A stretch of DNA of 64,000 bases from Paenibacillus thalictri (GCF_004307995.1 NZ_SIRE01000005.1:372001-436000), one strand, 5' to 3'. Shown: positions 51,197 through 61,280, counted from the stretch's first letter. Notes: generated by a model not told the origin, from the sequence alone. Program-made: numbers and translations.

Positions 51197-52740
51197 GCAA
51201 TCTCATCCTTTTTCTGTGCGGTATCGGGTTTGCTGCGCTCGTAATGGTAGACCGGAAGGAACAGCTGAAACACCGTTCCGGCGCCAGGCGTGCTTTCCAC
51301 ATGGATATGCCCGAAGTGGCCCCCTACAATTTGCTTGACATAGGACAATCCGACGCCCCAATTTTTATTCGTGTTTTTGTTCGTATAAAACGGATCGAAA
51401 ATGAGACTTAATTGCTCCGGTGTCATGCCGATTCCGTTGTCTTCAATTTTCACGATAACCCACTGATTTTCCGAATAAGCGCTGAGCTTGACAACACCTT
51501 CCTGCTGCTTGTGGATCGCCTCAAACGCATTGATAATGGTGTTGGACAACGCTTCCGCCATATGTGTCTCGTCAACCAACAACATCAGCTCCGGAGATAT
51601 GGGAGAATGGACCAATGACACATGGTCGGGAATCTGAATGTTCTCGATCGTTTTCTCCACAAGCTCATGTAATGGGACCGGTTTCATTTGCAAATAAGTC
51701 GTTTTAAACGATTTGTACAGCTGATCCAGCCGGTGCAGCGTTTCGTTGACGATAGACGACATCTTATCGATATGAACAGCCATTTCATCGGGCGATAGCG
51801 GAGCCTCGTTGCGGCGGGACGATTCCAGCGTCGATTGCGTCCGTCCAAGCAGCAGTTGGACCATCAGCAGCTGGTTTTTGATCGCATGAGTGAACACCTT
51901 GGTCCCCATGTCGGCTGTCTTCAGCTTGCGTTCCAGGTGCATGTCCAGCATGCCCAGCCGGTTCTCCACCTCCGTGTACTTCCATATAAACACGATGCTG
52001 ACAATCGACAGCATGCCGGTAAATCCGATCCCGATATACCATTCGGGAATCGTCAGCGGCGGGTTAAAATTGGAGAAGTCGGAGTACAACACGTAATACG
52101 TGCGGACATCGGATACTTGCATCGGCCCCATAAACCCAAGGTAAAAATAAAACAGCACAAGCGCAAACACGCCAAGCAGCACATATTTGATCTGGTGTTT
52201 GAACCACGGAATCGTAATGCGGCGGTACCGCCATACCATCATCGATACGGCGACGACGGCCGAAACGACAAGCCAGCCCCGCGTGATCCAACTGACGGCG
52301 TATGAGCTGTTGCGGTCAATCACGCTTAACAGCCATCTGTACACCAGCGGATCGTAAAAAATGATGTTTAACAGCGGCAGCAGCGCATTAAGCAAATAAG
52401 TTTTCCACATCTGGCGAAACGGTCTGTAGTAAAATAAAGCTAAGGACAAGCCGATTAGGCTGAATATAAACAGCGACCGTCCGATCGTGATCATCCGGCT
52501 GATTCCTTCAATGGTAATGGAGGAGTGAAGCAGCAAGTTGCGGATATAATCGTTAAAAAACAACACGACGTTCACTTTGTAATAAAATCCGCCAAATTTG
52601 GCGATAAACAAGACGAGGCCGGACATGCTGAGAAACCAGCCGAGCAGCATCAACCCCATCCAATATGCGGAAGGATGCCTTGCTTTCGTAATAAACAGCG
52701 TAATGGACGCGGCCATTAAAATCAGCAATAAAATAGTCAT
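51193..52740 (-). CDS. Multi-pass sensor histidine kinase
   Basis: A 515-residue kinase. The N-terminal ~260 residues hold about seven membrane segments with short loops, a sensor type unlike the YesM kinase at 36591. The cytoplasmic part has the His site FTHAIKNQLL and the ATPase motifs NTIINAFEAI, IEDNGIGM and GVGLSYVKQI. The start is the ATG at 52740. Signal unknown. Confidence 0.88.
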   Translation of the reverse strand: MTILLLILMAASITLFITKARHPSAYWMGLMLLGWFLSMSGLVLFIAKFGGFYYKVNVVLFFNDYIRNLLLHSSITIEGISRMITIGRSLFIFSLIGLSLALFYYRPFRQMWKTYLLNALLPLLNIIFYDPLVYRWLLSVIDRNSSYAVSWITRGWLVVSAVVAVSMMVWRYRRITIPWFKHQIKYVLLGVFALVLFYFYLGFMGPMQVSDVRTYYVLYSDFSNFNPPLTIPEWYIGIGFTGMLSIVSIVFIWKYTEVENRLGMLDMHLERKLKTADMGTKVFTHAIKNQLLMVQLLLGRTQSTLESSRRNEAPLSPDEMAVHIDKMSSIVNETLHRLDQLYKSFKTTYLQMKPVPLHELVEKTIENIQIPDHVSLVHSPISPELMLLVDETHMAEALSNTIINAFEAIHKQQEGVVKLSAYSENQWVIVKIEDNGIGMTPEQLSLIFDPFYTNKNTNKNWGVGLSYVKQIVGGHFGHIHVESTPGAGTVFQLFLPVYHYERSKPDTAQKKDEIA

Positions 52741-52845
52741 GGAGTCACCTTGTCATCTGTCTTCAATATTCATATCATATCACTTGGATAAGTTGTAGAA
52801 AACACATTTTGCTTGTGATTCTGGCTTTAACATGGGGGAGAAGCT

Positions 52846-54225
52846 GTGGCACTTATTGGAATCGACATCGGAACAACTTCGATTTGCGGATTGCTGATCG
52901 ATAGTGTAACCGGCGGGTTGTACAAAGCGCTGAGCCGGCCCAATACAGCAGCGCTGCCATCTGCGCAGCCGTGGGAATGGCTTCAGGATCCGGAGCGGAT
53001 TTGGCAGACGGTTAAATATATAGTTGATGAGCTGGCGGGTACACGAACGGACATTCGGGCAATCGGCGTAACCGGACAAATGCACGGCATCGTGTATGTC
53101 GACGATGCAGGACAAGCGGTATCGCCGTTGTACACTTGGCAGGATCAGAGAGGCGAGCTTCCCGCGGGTAATGGCCAAACGTATGCCAGCAAGCTCTCAA
53201 GTATGACAGGTTACCGGCTTGCTACCGGTTATGGAGCCGTGACGCATTATTATTTGGCCGTTAACGGGCAAATCCCCGAATCAGCAGCAGCGCTGTGCAC
53301 CATCGGCGATTTTGTAGCCATGAAGCTGGCCGGTCTGAACCGGCCTGTTACCGACGCGACCCATGCGGCCGGGCTTGGGTTGTTCCGGCTCGACCGGCTG
53401 CAATTCGATGAACCTGCCGCGGCGTTGGCCGGATTGCCTGGCACGATGCTGCCGCAAGTCGTCGCCAGCGGAACGGTCATCGGGGCCACTGCGAGTGGTA
53501 TCCCGGTTGTATGCGCGCTGGGAGATAATCAGGCCAGCTTCCTTGGCACGGTCCGGCATGTGGAGCAAACCGCTTTGGCGAACATCGGCACGGGTTCTCA
53601 GCTGTCCGCTTATTCCGCGGTTTTGCCGGAGCTGCCGCAGCAGCTGGAAGCGCGTCCTTTTCCGGGAGGCGGGTATCTGCTGGTCGGTGCAGGATTAAGC
53701 GGCGGCAAATCTTACGAGCTGCTCGAACAGTTTTTTCGTGAAGTATGCAGGTTGTTTACCGGCGTGGAACCCGGCAGTTTGTATGAGCGGATGAACGAGC
53801 TGAGCGCTCAAGCTTGGGAAGCCATGAATCCGGCACATGGCGGGCTTCAGGTGAACACGCAGTTTTACGGTACCCGGCACCATGCTGAACAGCTGGGTTC
53901 CATCGAGCGGATTTCACCCGCCAATTTTAAGCCGCAGCATCTGATAAAGGGATTTATGCAAGGGATGATCGCGGAGCTTCTCGCTTTTAAGGCGGCGTTT
54001 CCGCACGGACTACAAGCCTCGTGGAAGGAATTGCGCGGTTCAGGCAACGGCATTCGCCGTAACCCGGCGCTGCAGCGCATGTTGTCCGAATCCTTCGGAC
54101 TGCCGCTTGCGATAAGCGAACACGACGAAGAAGCTGCTTATGGGGCCGCGCTTTGCGCAGGAGCGGGATGTGGTGTGTTTGGCGATTTTCTGCATATCGG
54201 CTTTGTTCACAAAAAGGAGCGGTAG
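52846..54225 (+). CDS. FGGY-family carbohydrate kinase (sedoheptulokinase-like)
   Basis: A 459-residue sugar kinase. The N-terminal ATP motif is IGIDIGTTSICGLLID, the substrate motif GVTGQMHGIVYVD, and the catalytic Asp is D227 in ALGDNQASFLG, a form seen in sedoheptulose kinases. It is a little shorter than xylulokinases (about 500). The GTG start follows GGGGAGA. It stands alone between the two-component system and a convergent AraC gene, so the substrate rests on sequence only. Confidence 0.8.
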   Translation: MALIGIDIGTTSICGLLIDSVTGGLYKALSRPNTAALPSAQPWEWLQDPERIWQTVKYIVDELAGTRTDIRAIGVTGQMHGIVYVDDAGQAVSPLYTWQDQRGELPAGNGQTYASKLSSMTGYRLATGYGAVTHYYLAVNGQIPESAAALCTIGDFVAMKLAGLNRPVTDATHAAGLGLFRLDRLQFDEPAAALAGLPGTMLPQVVASGTVIGATASGIPVVCALGDNQASFLGTVRHVEQTALANIGTGSQLSAYSAVLPELPQQLEARPFPGGGYLLVGAGLSGGKSYELLEQFFREVCRLFTGVEPGSLYERMNELSAQAWEAMNPAHGGLQVNTQFYGTRHHAEQLGSIERISPANFKPQHLIKGFMQGMIAELLAFKAAFPHGLQASWKELRGSGNGIRRNPALQRMLSESFGLPLAISEHDEEAAYGAALCAGAGCGVFGDFLHIGFVHKKER

Positions 54226-54405
54226 GCGCAGGAGGGAGGTTCTGCAGCTGTAAAGCGGCTCCTTGGCGTGCTTGGCTTGGCAGCACCCGTCGTGTAAATC
54301 GATATGATCGATCGGCCCCGGCGCTTCAGAGGCTTATGGGAGTGCCGCATAAAACGAGAGGCTGTAACGGCTGCCGCTTTGCGCTGCACGATGGGGTCAT
54401 GCCGC

Positions 54406-55239
54406 TCAGGACGACTTTCTGTATTCGGTCGGCGAAACACCGTTAAGCTTCTTGAACATTTTGGAGAACAGCAGCGGGTCTTTATAGCCGACGGAGCCGG
54501 CGATTTCGCCGATCGAAAGCGACGGATTGCCCATCAGCTCGCATGCTTTGTTCATGCGAAACTGGATTAGATAGTCTTGCGGCGACAGCCCCGTAGCTTG
54601 CTTGAACAGCTTGGACAAATATTTGCGCTCCAGTCCGATCCAATCGGCCATCTCGGCAATGGTGACTGTTTGGGAGTAGTTGATGTGAACAAATTCGATC
54701 GCTTTTTTGACGTAGGTTTCCTGCGGATTGTCCATTTTGGCAGGCGCATGACCGGCCTCGGCTTGTTCGATCAGCAAGGATAACAAGGCGTACAAATGGC
54801 TGAGCAGACGGGTGCCGCTGCTTACTTTTAATTGGCACGCTTCGTAAATGTGCCGGAAGATCAGCTCAAACGCTTCAGGCTGCCGGCATTGGACCACGGG
54901 TTCAAAAGGCGACAGACGGGCAAGGCGTAAATAGGTCCCGGCATTAATCCCGTCGAAGGCAACCCAGGAATACGTCCACGGATCCTGTTCGTCGGCGCGA
55001 TAATAAGCAACGACGTCTGGACTTAGCAGGAATGCGCCGCCCGGGCCAAGCTCGTAGGTTCGTTCGCCCACGCGGTAGATGCCTCGGCCGCTGTGAATGT
55101 ACAAAAATTTGTAATGATCTTTAAGCGCCGGTCCCCATGAATGCCCGGGCGCGCATTGCTCCGACCCGCAGTAGAAAAGCTTTAATTCTATAGACGGGAT
55201 AAACCCGTCCGACGTATAGCGGTAATCATAATGCGACAT
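54406..55239 (-). CDS. AraC family transcriptional regulator
   Basis: About 277 residues: an N-terminal cupin-type ligand domain (HYKFLYIHSGRGIYRVGERT) and a C-terminal AraC double helix-turn-helix (IAEMADWIGLERKYLSKLFK, then IAGSVGYKDPLLFSKMFKK). The ATG at 55239 follows AAGGAGG; upstream frame codons are not part of the protein. It is divergent from an aldo/keto reductase that it probably controls. The 180 bases between its 3' end and the FGGY kinase hold no clear terminator. Confidence 0.87.
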   Translation of the reverse strand: MSHYDYRYTSDGFIPSIELKLFYCGSEQCAPGHSWGPALKDHYKFLYIHSGRGIYRVGERTYELGPGGAFLLSPDVVAYYRADEQDPWTYSWVAFDGINAGTYLRLARLSPFEPVVQCRQPEAFELIFRHIYEACQLKVSSGTRLLSHLYALLSLLIEQAEAGHAPAKMDNPQETYVKKAIEFVHINYSQTVTIAEMADWIGLERKYLSKLFKQATGLSPQDYLIQFRMNKACELMGNPSLSIGEIAGSVGYKDPLLFSKMFKKLNGVSPTEYRKSS

Positions 55240-55377
55240 GGACAACCTCCTTGCGAACGGTATGATGATAAACGAGAGACATAATGCCATATTTATCATA
55301 CATGCTGACATATGGATCGGACAAGCCGGCAGGTAGAATAAAATCATGACTTGTTAGCATCCAAAGGAGGATATTTC

Positions 55378-56370
55378 ATGAGTTACATTCCAAGCAATGA
55401 ACGTTATGATTCTATGGTCTACAACCGCTGCGGTCAAACAGGGCTTAAGCTGCCTGCCGTATCGCTTGGTTTATGGCATAATTTCGGAGGACTTGACGTA
55501 TACGAAAACGGCCGCGCCATGGTGCGCCGCGCTTTTGATTTGGGCATCACGCATTTTGACTTGGCGAACAACTACGGGCCGCCTCCCGGCAGCGCCGAAG
55601 AAAATTTCGGCAGCATATTAAAAGCCGATTTTGCCGGATACCGCGATGAAATGATCATCTCCACCAAAGCCGGTTATTTGATGTGGCCAGGGCCTTACGG
55701 TGATTTCGGCTCCAGAAAATATTTGATTTCGAGCCTCGATCAAAGCTTGAAGCGGATGGAGCTGGATTATGTCGATATTTTCTATCATCACCGCCCGGAT
55801 CCGAACACACCTCTCGAAGAAACGATGGGGGCGCTCGATCACATCGTGCGTCAAGGCAAAGCGCTTTATGTCGGTATTTCCAACTATGGAGCCGAACGCG
55901 CCAAGGAAGCTTTGACGATTCTGAAGCGCTTGGGAACGCCGGTCGTTATCCACCAGCCAAGGTATTCCATGTTAGACCGCGGAGCAGAAAACGGCTTGCT
56001 TGACGTACTGGAGGAAGCCGGAGTGGGAAGCATCGCTTATTCGCCGCTGTATAAGGGGATTCTGACCGACCGATACTTAAACGGCATTCCGCAGGATTCT
56101 CGCGCGGCAGGCAAAAGCGTGTTCCTGAAGCCGGAAGAGCTGACGGAGGAAGTGCTGGGCAAGGTTCGCAAGCTAAACGAGCTTGCCGCACAGCGCGGGC
56201 AGAAGCTGTCGCAAATGGCGATTGCCTGGGTGCTTCGCGGCGGCCGTGTCACAAGCGCGCTGATCGGCGCAAGCAAGGTGAGCCAAATTGACGATGCGGT
56301 AGCCGGATTAAGCTGGCTTGAATTCAGCCAAGATGAGCTTGATGCGATTGAAGCCATCTTAAAAGGGTAA
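55378..56370 (+). CDS. Aldo/keto reductase, YghZ-like
   Basis: About 330 residues. It resembles L-glyceraldehyde-3-phosphate reductase (YghZ)/Kv-beta-type AKRs: LGLWHNFGG near the N-terminus, the active-site region HFDLANNYGPPPGSAEENFG, STKAGY with the catalytic Lys, and FYHHRPDPNTPLEETM. NADPH-dependent carbonyl reduction is expected. AAAGGAGG precedes the ATG. It is divergent from an AraC regulator and ended by a terminator. Confidence 0.87.
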   Translation: MSYIPSNERYDSMVYNRCGQTGLKLPAVSLGLWHNFGGLDVYENGRAMVRRAFDLGITHFDLANNYGPPPGSAEENFGSILKADFAGYRDEMIISTKAGYLMWPGPYGDFGSRKYLISSLDQSLKRMELDYVDIFYHHRPDPNTPLEETMGALDHIVRQGKALYVGISNYGAERAKEALTILKRLGTPVVIHQPRYSMLDRGAENGLLDVLEEAGVGSIAYSPLYKGILTDRYLNGIPQDSRAAGKSVFLKPEELTEEVLGKVRKLNELAAQRGQKLSQMAIAWVLRGGRVTSALIGASKVSQIDDAVAGLSWLEFSQDELDAIEAILKG

Positions 56371-56375
56371 ATTGG

Positions 56376-56411
56376 AGCTTCGTCCCGTACTTCGGGGCGA
56401 AGTTTTTTTGT
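56376..56411 (+). terminator. Terminator of the aldo/keto reductase gene
   Basis: GCTTCGTCCCG pairs with CGGGGCGAAG (one G-U) and is followed by seven T. Confidence 0.85.
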
Positions 56412-56532
56412 CTATGAAATAGACGGTACAACCGCATAGGCACAGCTCCAATTGCGCAACACAGCGGTGTTGGAAAGAAATGCTATTTACCGGGAAGGAT
56501 TTGTCTTATAATAAACCATACAGGTTAACCCT

Positions 56533-56550
56533 GCTGCCGTGAATGGCAGC
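56533..56550 (+). other. Small hairpin in the mannosidase leader
   Basis: GCTGCC/GGCAGC with a 6-base loop, about 70 bases before the GH38 start and 17 bases after a TATAAT at 56511. Function unknown. Confidence 0.4.
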
Positions 56551-56618
56551 CCATTCACAAAGACCCCGCGATTCAGACGCTCGCACTTATTATGAAGGTT
56601 AAGGAGCAGTGAACCATC

Positions 56619-59378
56619 GTGTATCAAAAACATACGCATGTGATCTCGCATTCCCATTGGGATCGGGAGTGGTATATGCCGTTGGAACGGCATCGTGTCC
56701 GTTTAGTGGAACTGCTGGACACTTTAATCGAATTGTTCGACAACGACGCCGATTTTCGCAGCTTTCATCTGGACGGGCAGACGATCGTATTGGAAGATTA
56801 TTTGCAAATTCGCCCGGAAAAGCGGGAACGTTTGATTCAATTAGTACAAGAAGGCAAACTTATTATCGGACCTTGGTATATTTTGCAGGATGAGTTTCTA
56901 ACGAGCAGCGAAGCGAACATCCGTAATTTGCTGATCGGACATCGCGACGCTTCCCAATACGGGGCCGTATCCAAACTGGGGTATTTCCCCGATTCGTTTG
57001 GCAATATGGGACAAGCTCCGCAAATTTTACGGCAAGCGGGTATAGATACCGCCGTCTTCGGCAGAGGCGTTAAGCCTGTCGGTTTTAATAACGAGGCCAA
57101 AGGTGAATACGAATCGGCATTCTCCGAAATGTATTGGCAATCTCCGGACGGCTCCACGGTCCTTGGTATTTTGTTCGCCAATTGGTACCATAACGGCATG
57201 GAAGTGCCCTCTGATCCTACAGAAGCTGCGGCTTATTGGCAGCGTACATTGCAAAATGCGGAAAAATTCGCCTCAACGCCGCATCTTCTATTGATGAACG
57301 GATGCGATCACCAGCCTGTACAAACGGATTTATCGAAAGCGCTTCAAACCGCGAGGAATCTGTATCCCGAAGTTGAGTTCATTCATTCTAACTTCAGCGA
57401 ATATATCCGGCATGTAAAAGACACGCTCCCCAAACAGCTAGCTACGATTCGCGGAGAACTGCGAAGCCAACGCACCGACGGCTGGTGGACTTTGGTCAAT
57501 ACGGCGTCTGCCCGCGTATACATCAAGCAGGCGAACCAGCGTGTACAAACCCATCTGGAAAAAGCAGCCGAGCCGCTGGCCGCGTTGGCCGCGTTGACCG
57601 GCCATCGATATCCATCTCATTTATTGACGTATGCCTGGAAAACGTTAATGCAGAATCATCCGCATGACAGTATTTGCGGCTGCAGTGTAGATGAAGTGCA
57701 TCGTGAAATGATGGTCCGCTTCGATAAAAGTATTCAAGTGAGCGAGCAGATCGTCGAAGACAGCTTGCAGGCGATCTGCTCCAATATCGACACCGCAGCT
57801 ATTTTCAGTGAAGACGATGTACCGTTTACCGTATTCAATACATCCGGCCGGCAACGTACCGGGGTCGTCTCTGTCGACTTAAAAGTAAAGACCATTCCGT
57901 TTGGGAAATACGGGCGCGAAGAAACGATTGAACTGCTTAAATCGATGCCAATTGAGCATTTTACACTGAAAAATGGTTCCGGGACCCTCATTGATGCCCA
58001 AATAGAGGATCTAGGGATTACCTTCGGGTACGAATTGCCCAAGGACCGCTTTCGTCAGCCTTATATGGCCCGCTCGGTTCGAGTCCGTTTTCTGGCGCAG
58101 CAAGTTCCGGCGCTTGGGTATAGAACGTACGCATTATGTCCATCCGCATCCAATAATAGCTTGGCTATGATTGCTGAAGCAACAACGGCAGCCGTGACGT
58201 CAGATGACTTACCAAGGCTGGAAAACGAATATTTGGTTGTCACCATTGCGGAGAACGGCTCGTACGATGTGACGGATAAAAGAACAGGCCGGACATTTTC
58301 GGGATTAGGCGTGTACGAAAATTCCGGAGACATCGGAAACGAGTATGTTTTTCGCGCACCGGATGGCGATGTGCCGCTGACAACAAGCGGACTCACTGCG
58401 CAAATTCGGACTGTGGAGCGCAATGGATTTCGCCATATGATTGAAATCGTACATGAATGGCATGTACCATCAGGCGGGGATGAGCGACTGGAGCAAGAAA
58501 TTCGGGAATATGTGCCTTTTCTTGAACGCCAAGCGCAGCGAAGCCGGCAAACCGTGCCGTTAAACATAATAACCTGCCTTACCCTTGAACACGGAGTCCC
58601 CCAAGTCAACGTGAAAACATCTTTAGTTAATCACGTTAAAGATCATCGGCTACGGGTGCTTTTTCCAACGGACATTGTATCGGATGTTCATTATGTCGAT
58701 TCGATCTTTGAAGTGGCCCAAAGGCAAACCGTGCCGGCGGAAGAATGGAAAAATCCAAGCTACTGCCAGCATCAGCAAGCATTTGTGAATGTGCGCAATG
58801 AAACGAATGGACTTACCGTATCTAATTTAGGCCTTAACGAATATGAAGTTTTACGCGATTCCCGCGGCACGATCGCGCTTACCCTTCTAAGAGCGGTACA
58901 GGAATTAGGGGATTGGGGTGTATTTCCGACACCGGAAGCGCAATGTCTAGGGGAACATGAATTTTCCTATTTCCTTATTCCTCATGGTGCAGAGGAGGGG
59001 GCAATCGATTCTTATGCTGCGGCTTATCAAGCGCAAATTCCCTGGCTGACCGTACAAACATCTGTTCAAAGCGGGGACTTACCGGCTGAACACCGTTTTT
59101 TGGGCTGGGAAGGGGCGGGATTGGCTTTAAGTACTGTCAAATTAAGCGATTCGGTTGGTGCGGGAGCAGGGGATCATCTGATTATGCGCTGGTTTAATAT
59201 GACAGACAAGCCCACTGACCTGCAGCTGCAGCCTATTTCGGGTACCGCTGGATCGCCGTTTAAAAGCAATGTTTTGGAGGAAGCGGGAGAAAACTTAAGT
59301 TTCCATGACAACATACCTGTGAGGGGTGCGGAGATCGTCACCATTGGAGTGAAACGGGACTTCAAGAAGGGCAAATAA
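56619..59378 (+). CDS. Glycoside hydrolase family 38 alpha-mannosidase
   Basis: A 919-residue zinc-dependent alpha-mannosidase of the bacterial GH38 type. Metal ligands are in ISHSHWDREWY (His11/His13, Asp15), and the nucleophile is D125 in GYFPDSFGNMGQ. A second metal motif is near NHPHDSICGCS. Beta-rich C-terminal domains fill the rest. No signal peptide, so it acts inside the cell on imported oligosaccharides. The GTG start follows AAGGAG. No linked transporter; the sugar ABC systems upstream may supply substrate. Confidence 0.92.
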   Translation: MYQKHTHVISHSHWDREWYMPLERHRVRLVELLDTLIELFDNDADFRSFHLDGQTIVLEDYLQIRPEKRERLIQLVQEGKLIIGPWYILQDEFLTSSEANIRNLLIGHRDASQYGAVSKLGYFPDSFGNMGQAPQILRQAGIDTAVFGRGVKPVGFNNEAKGEYESAFSEMYWQSPDGSTVLGILFANWYHNGMEVPSDPTEAAAYWQRTLQNAEKFASTPHLLLMNGCDHQPVQTDLSKALQTARNLYPEVEFIHSNFSEYIRHVKDTLPKQLATIRGELRSQRTDGWWTLVNTASARVYIKQANQRVQTHLEKAAEPLAALAALTGHRYPSHLLTYAWKTLMQNHPHDSICGCSVDEVHREMMVRFDKSIQVSEQIVEDSLQAICSNIDTAAIFSEDDVPFTVFNTSGRQRTGVVSVDLKVKTIPFGKYGREETIELLKSMPIEHFTLKNGSGTLIDAQIEDLGITFGYELPKDRFRQPYMARSVRVRFLAQQVPALGYRTYALCPSASNNSLAMIAEATTAAVTSDDLPRLENEYLVVTIAENGSYDVTDKRTGRTFSGLGVYENSGDIGNEYVFRAPDGDVPLTTSGLTAQIRTVERNGFRHMIEIVHEWHVPSGGDERLEQEIREYVPFLERQAQRSRQTVPLNIITCLTLEHGVPQVNVKTSLVNHVKDHRLRVLFPTDIVSDVHYVDSIFEVAQRQTVPAEEWKNPSYCQHQQAFVNVRNETNGLTVSNLGLNEYEVLRDSRGTIALTLLRAVQELGDWGVFPTPEAQCLGEHEFSYFLIPHGAEEGAIDSYAAAYQAQIPWLTVQTSVQSGDLPAEHRFLGWEGAGLALSTVKLSDSVGAGAGDHLIMRWFNMTDKPTDLQLQPISGTAGSPFKSNVLEEAGENLSFHDNIPVRGAEIVTIGVKRDFKKGK

Positions 59379-59681
59379 CGTCATGGGGTCAAGAGGTCAA
59401 GAGGCAGTCTTGGCCTTTGGTCGATGCATTTTGGAATTTTTCGTTGGATACACGTTATAACTCAACATAACAAATGTTATGTAAACAATTAAATTGTGTT
59501 ACTAAGGGTTCCGCTAACATTTTAACGAAATTATGATGTTAAGCATTTTTAAAGGGCGATCATTTCGCAATTCGATATGAAAACGAAAAATTTTTTAAAA
59601 TAATGTAGAAATCGGCTTTCTTGAAACGACATAATTACGTGATAGAAAATCACGACTTAAAATATGGAGGGAGCTTGTATT
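59379..59681 (+). other. AT-rich intergenic region before the YciI/ECF pair
   Basis: Holds palindrome copy D, a short direct repeat GGTCAAGA (59387-59405 area) and a CGTGAT/ATCACG hairpin (59638-59654) just before the ribosome binding site. I could not find a confident sigma-A or ECF promoter. Confidence 0.4.
59464..59481. repeat. dif-like palindrome, copy D
   Basis: ACATAA-CAAATG-TTATGT, followed by AAAC as in copy A. It lies about 200 bp upstream of the YciI gene. Confidence 0.6.
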
Positions 59682-60029
59682 ATGCATTTTACACTTATGT
59701 TTTTCGAAAGCCCGGAGGATTTTGCCGCACGTAAGGATCCGGAAAAACAAGAGGAATACCTCGCAGGCTGGTCACATTATGTGCATGCTTTGCGTGATTC
59801 TGGAGTTGTTGTCAGCGGATTTGGCCTTCATGCTCCTGAAACGGCTGCGACTGTAAGGCGGCGTGATGAAAACATGTTTGTACAAGATGGGCCTTTTACG
59901 GAGACAAAAGAGCAGCTCGGCGGGTTATTTGTGATTGACGTGCCGGATCTGGACACCGCGCTGGAGTGGGCGGCCCGGGCCCCTGTAAATGCAGCTGAAG
60001 TGAGACAAAATCTCCCAGCCGTAAAGTAA
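59682..60029 (+). CDS. YciI/DGPF domain protein
   Basis: A 115-residue protein of the YciI-like superfamily with the DGPF motif (VQDGPFTETKEQLGG), ferredoxin-like fold expected. The ATG at 59682 follows GGAGGG. Genes of this family are commonly paired with ECF sigma factors that carry a TPR-like extension (group ECF42), exactly as here, where the sigma gene starts 7 bases later. Its molecular role is not established. Confidence 0.88.
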   Translation: MHFTLMFFESPEDFAARKDPEKQEEYLAGWSHYVHALRDSGVVVSGFGLHAPETAATVRRRDENMFVQDGPFTETKEQLGGLFVIDVPDLDTALEWAARAPVNAAEVRQNLPAVK

Positions 60030-60036
60030 AATATCG

Positions 60037-61272
60037 ATGAATACTCATGATGTTGTAGAGAGCACCGTACGCGATTCTTATGGCCGGATCATGTCTTATC
60101 TAGCTGTAAACTGGCGCGACTTAGAGGCGGTTGAAGATGCGCTTGCGGATGCTCTTGTTTCCGCTTTGGAATCATGGCCACGGACAGGTATTCCAGACAA
60201 GCCGGAGGCATGGCTGCTTAAGGTAGCTCGAAGGCGGCTTATGGATCGCGCCCGCCGTGACCGTGTTTCCGAAAGAGCTTTGCCGGCTCTGCTCGCCATG
60301 TCGGAGCAAGCCCATAAGATGGAGTCCACTGAAGTTTCTTTTCCTGATGAACGATTAAAAATGCTGTTTCTGTGCTCGCATCCGGAGATTGACCCGTCGA
60401 TTCGCACCCCGCTTATGCTGCAGACCGTACTTGGCATTGATGCCGGCCGCATTGCGTCTGCGTTTGTAGTCAAACCTTCTACGATGGGTCAGCGGCTTAC
60501 GCGTGCAAAAGCAAAAATTCGAACCGATCGTTTGACGTTCGCCTTGCCTGATGCCGAACAGTTGCCCCAACGTTTAGACGCCGTATTGGAGGCGATTTAT
60601 GCGGCTTACGGCAGAGGTTGGGATGACCTGGCGGGAGTGGACTCGCGCCAAAAAGGCTTAGTTGATGAGGCGATTTACTTGGGCAAGCTGCTAGCGAAAA
60701 ATATGCCTGAGGAACCCGAAGTGCTAGGTCTGCTTGCGTTAATGCTGCACTGCGAAGCCCGGAGGAATGCCCGACGCGATGACATGGGAAGGTATGTTCC
60801 GCTCTCTGAGCAGATCACGTCACGCTGGTCAGTCCCCCTGATGACGGAGGCAGAACATTATCTTTGTGCAGCTGCGCGATCAGGCAGAATGGGGCGGTTC
60901 CAGCTCCTCGCGGCCATTCAATCGGTTCATGCCCAGCGGGCACGGACCGGACGAATTGAATGGAAGGAAATCGCAGTGTTATATGAGGGACTCACCCGTT
61001 TGAGTCCCACTCTCGGAGTTCTTGTCGGACGAGCGGCAGCTGTTGCAGAGGCCTATGGAACTGAACAGGGATTGGCTCATCTTGAAGTTATTCCTCAGGC
61101 TAAAGTCGTGAACTACCAGCCTTATTGGGCGCTCGCTGCCGATTTGTACAAAAAAATGAATAGAATCGAGGAAGCTCGGGCGGCTTATAGCCGTGCCATA
61201 GGGCTTTGCGAAGATTTTTCCGTAAAACAATTCCTGCATCAGCGAGCTAAGGAATTGAGCGATATTCAATGA
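60037..61272 (+). CDS. ECF sigma factor with C-terminal extension (ECF42 type)
   Basis: A 411-residue RNA polymerase sigma-70 family factor. Region 2 lies at about 10-85 (VNWRDLEAVEDALADAL) and region 4 at about 110-165 (SAFVVKPSTMGQRLTRAKAK). A ~240-residue helical TPR-like C-terminal domain follows, which in this family affects activity in place of an anti-sigma factor. It is probably translationally coupled to the YciI gene, as its own ribosome binding site is weak. Likely autoregulated, though the promoter was not found. Confidence 0.9.
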   Translation: MNTHDVVESTVRDSYGRIMSYLAVNWRDLEAVEDALADALVSALESWPRTGIPDKPEAWLLKVARRRLMDRARRDRVSERALPALLAMSEQAHKMESTEVSFPDERLKMLFLCSHPEIDPSIRTPLMLQTVLGIDAGRIASAFVVKPSTMGQRLTRAKAKIRTDRLTFALPDAEQLPQRLDAVLEAIYAAYGRGWDDLAGVDSRQKGLVDEAIYLGKLLAKNMPEEPEVLGLLALMLHCEARRNARRDDMGRYVPLSEQITSRWSVPLMTEAEHYLCAAARSGRMGRFQLLAAIQSVHAQRARTGRIEWKEIAVLYEGLTRLSPTLGVLVGRAAAVAEAYGTEQGLAHLEVIPQAKVVNYQPYWALAADLYKKMNRIEEARAAYSRAIGLCEDFSVKQFLHQRAKELSDIQ

Positions 61273-61280
61273 AAGCATAC

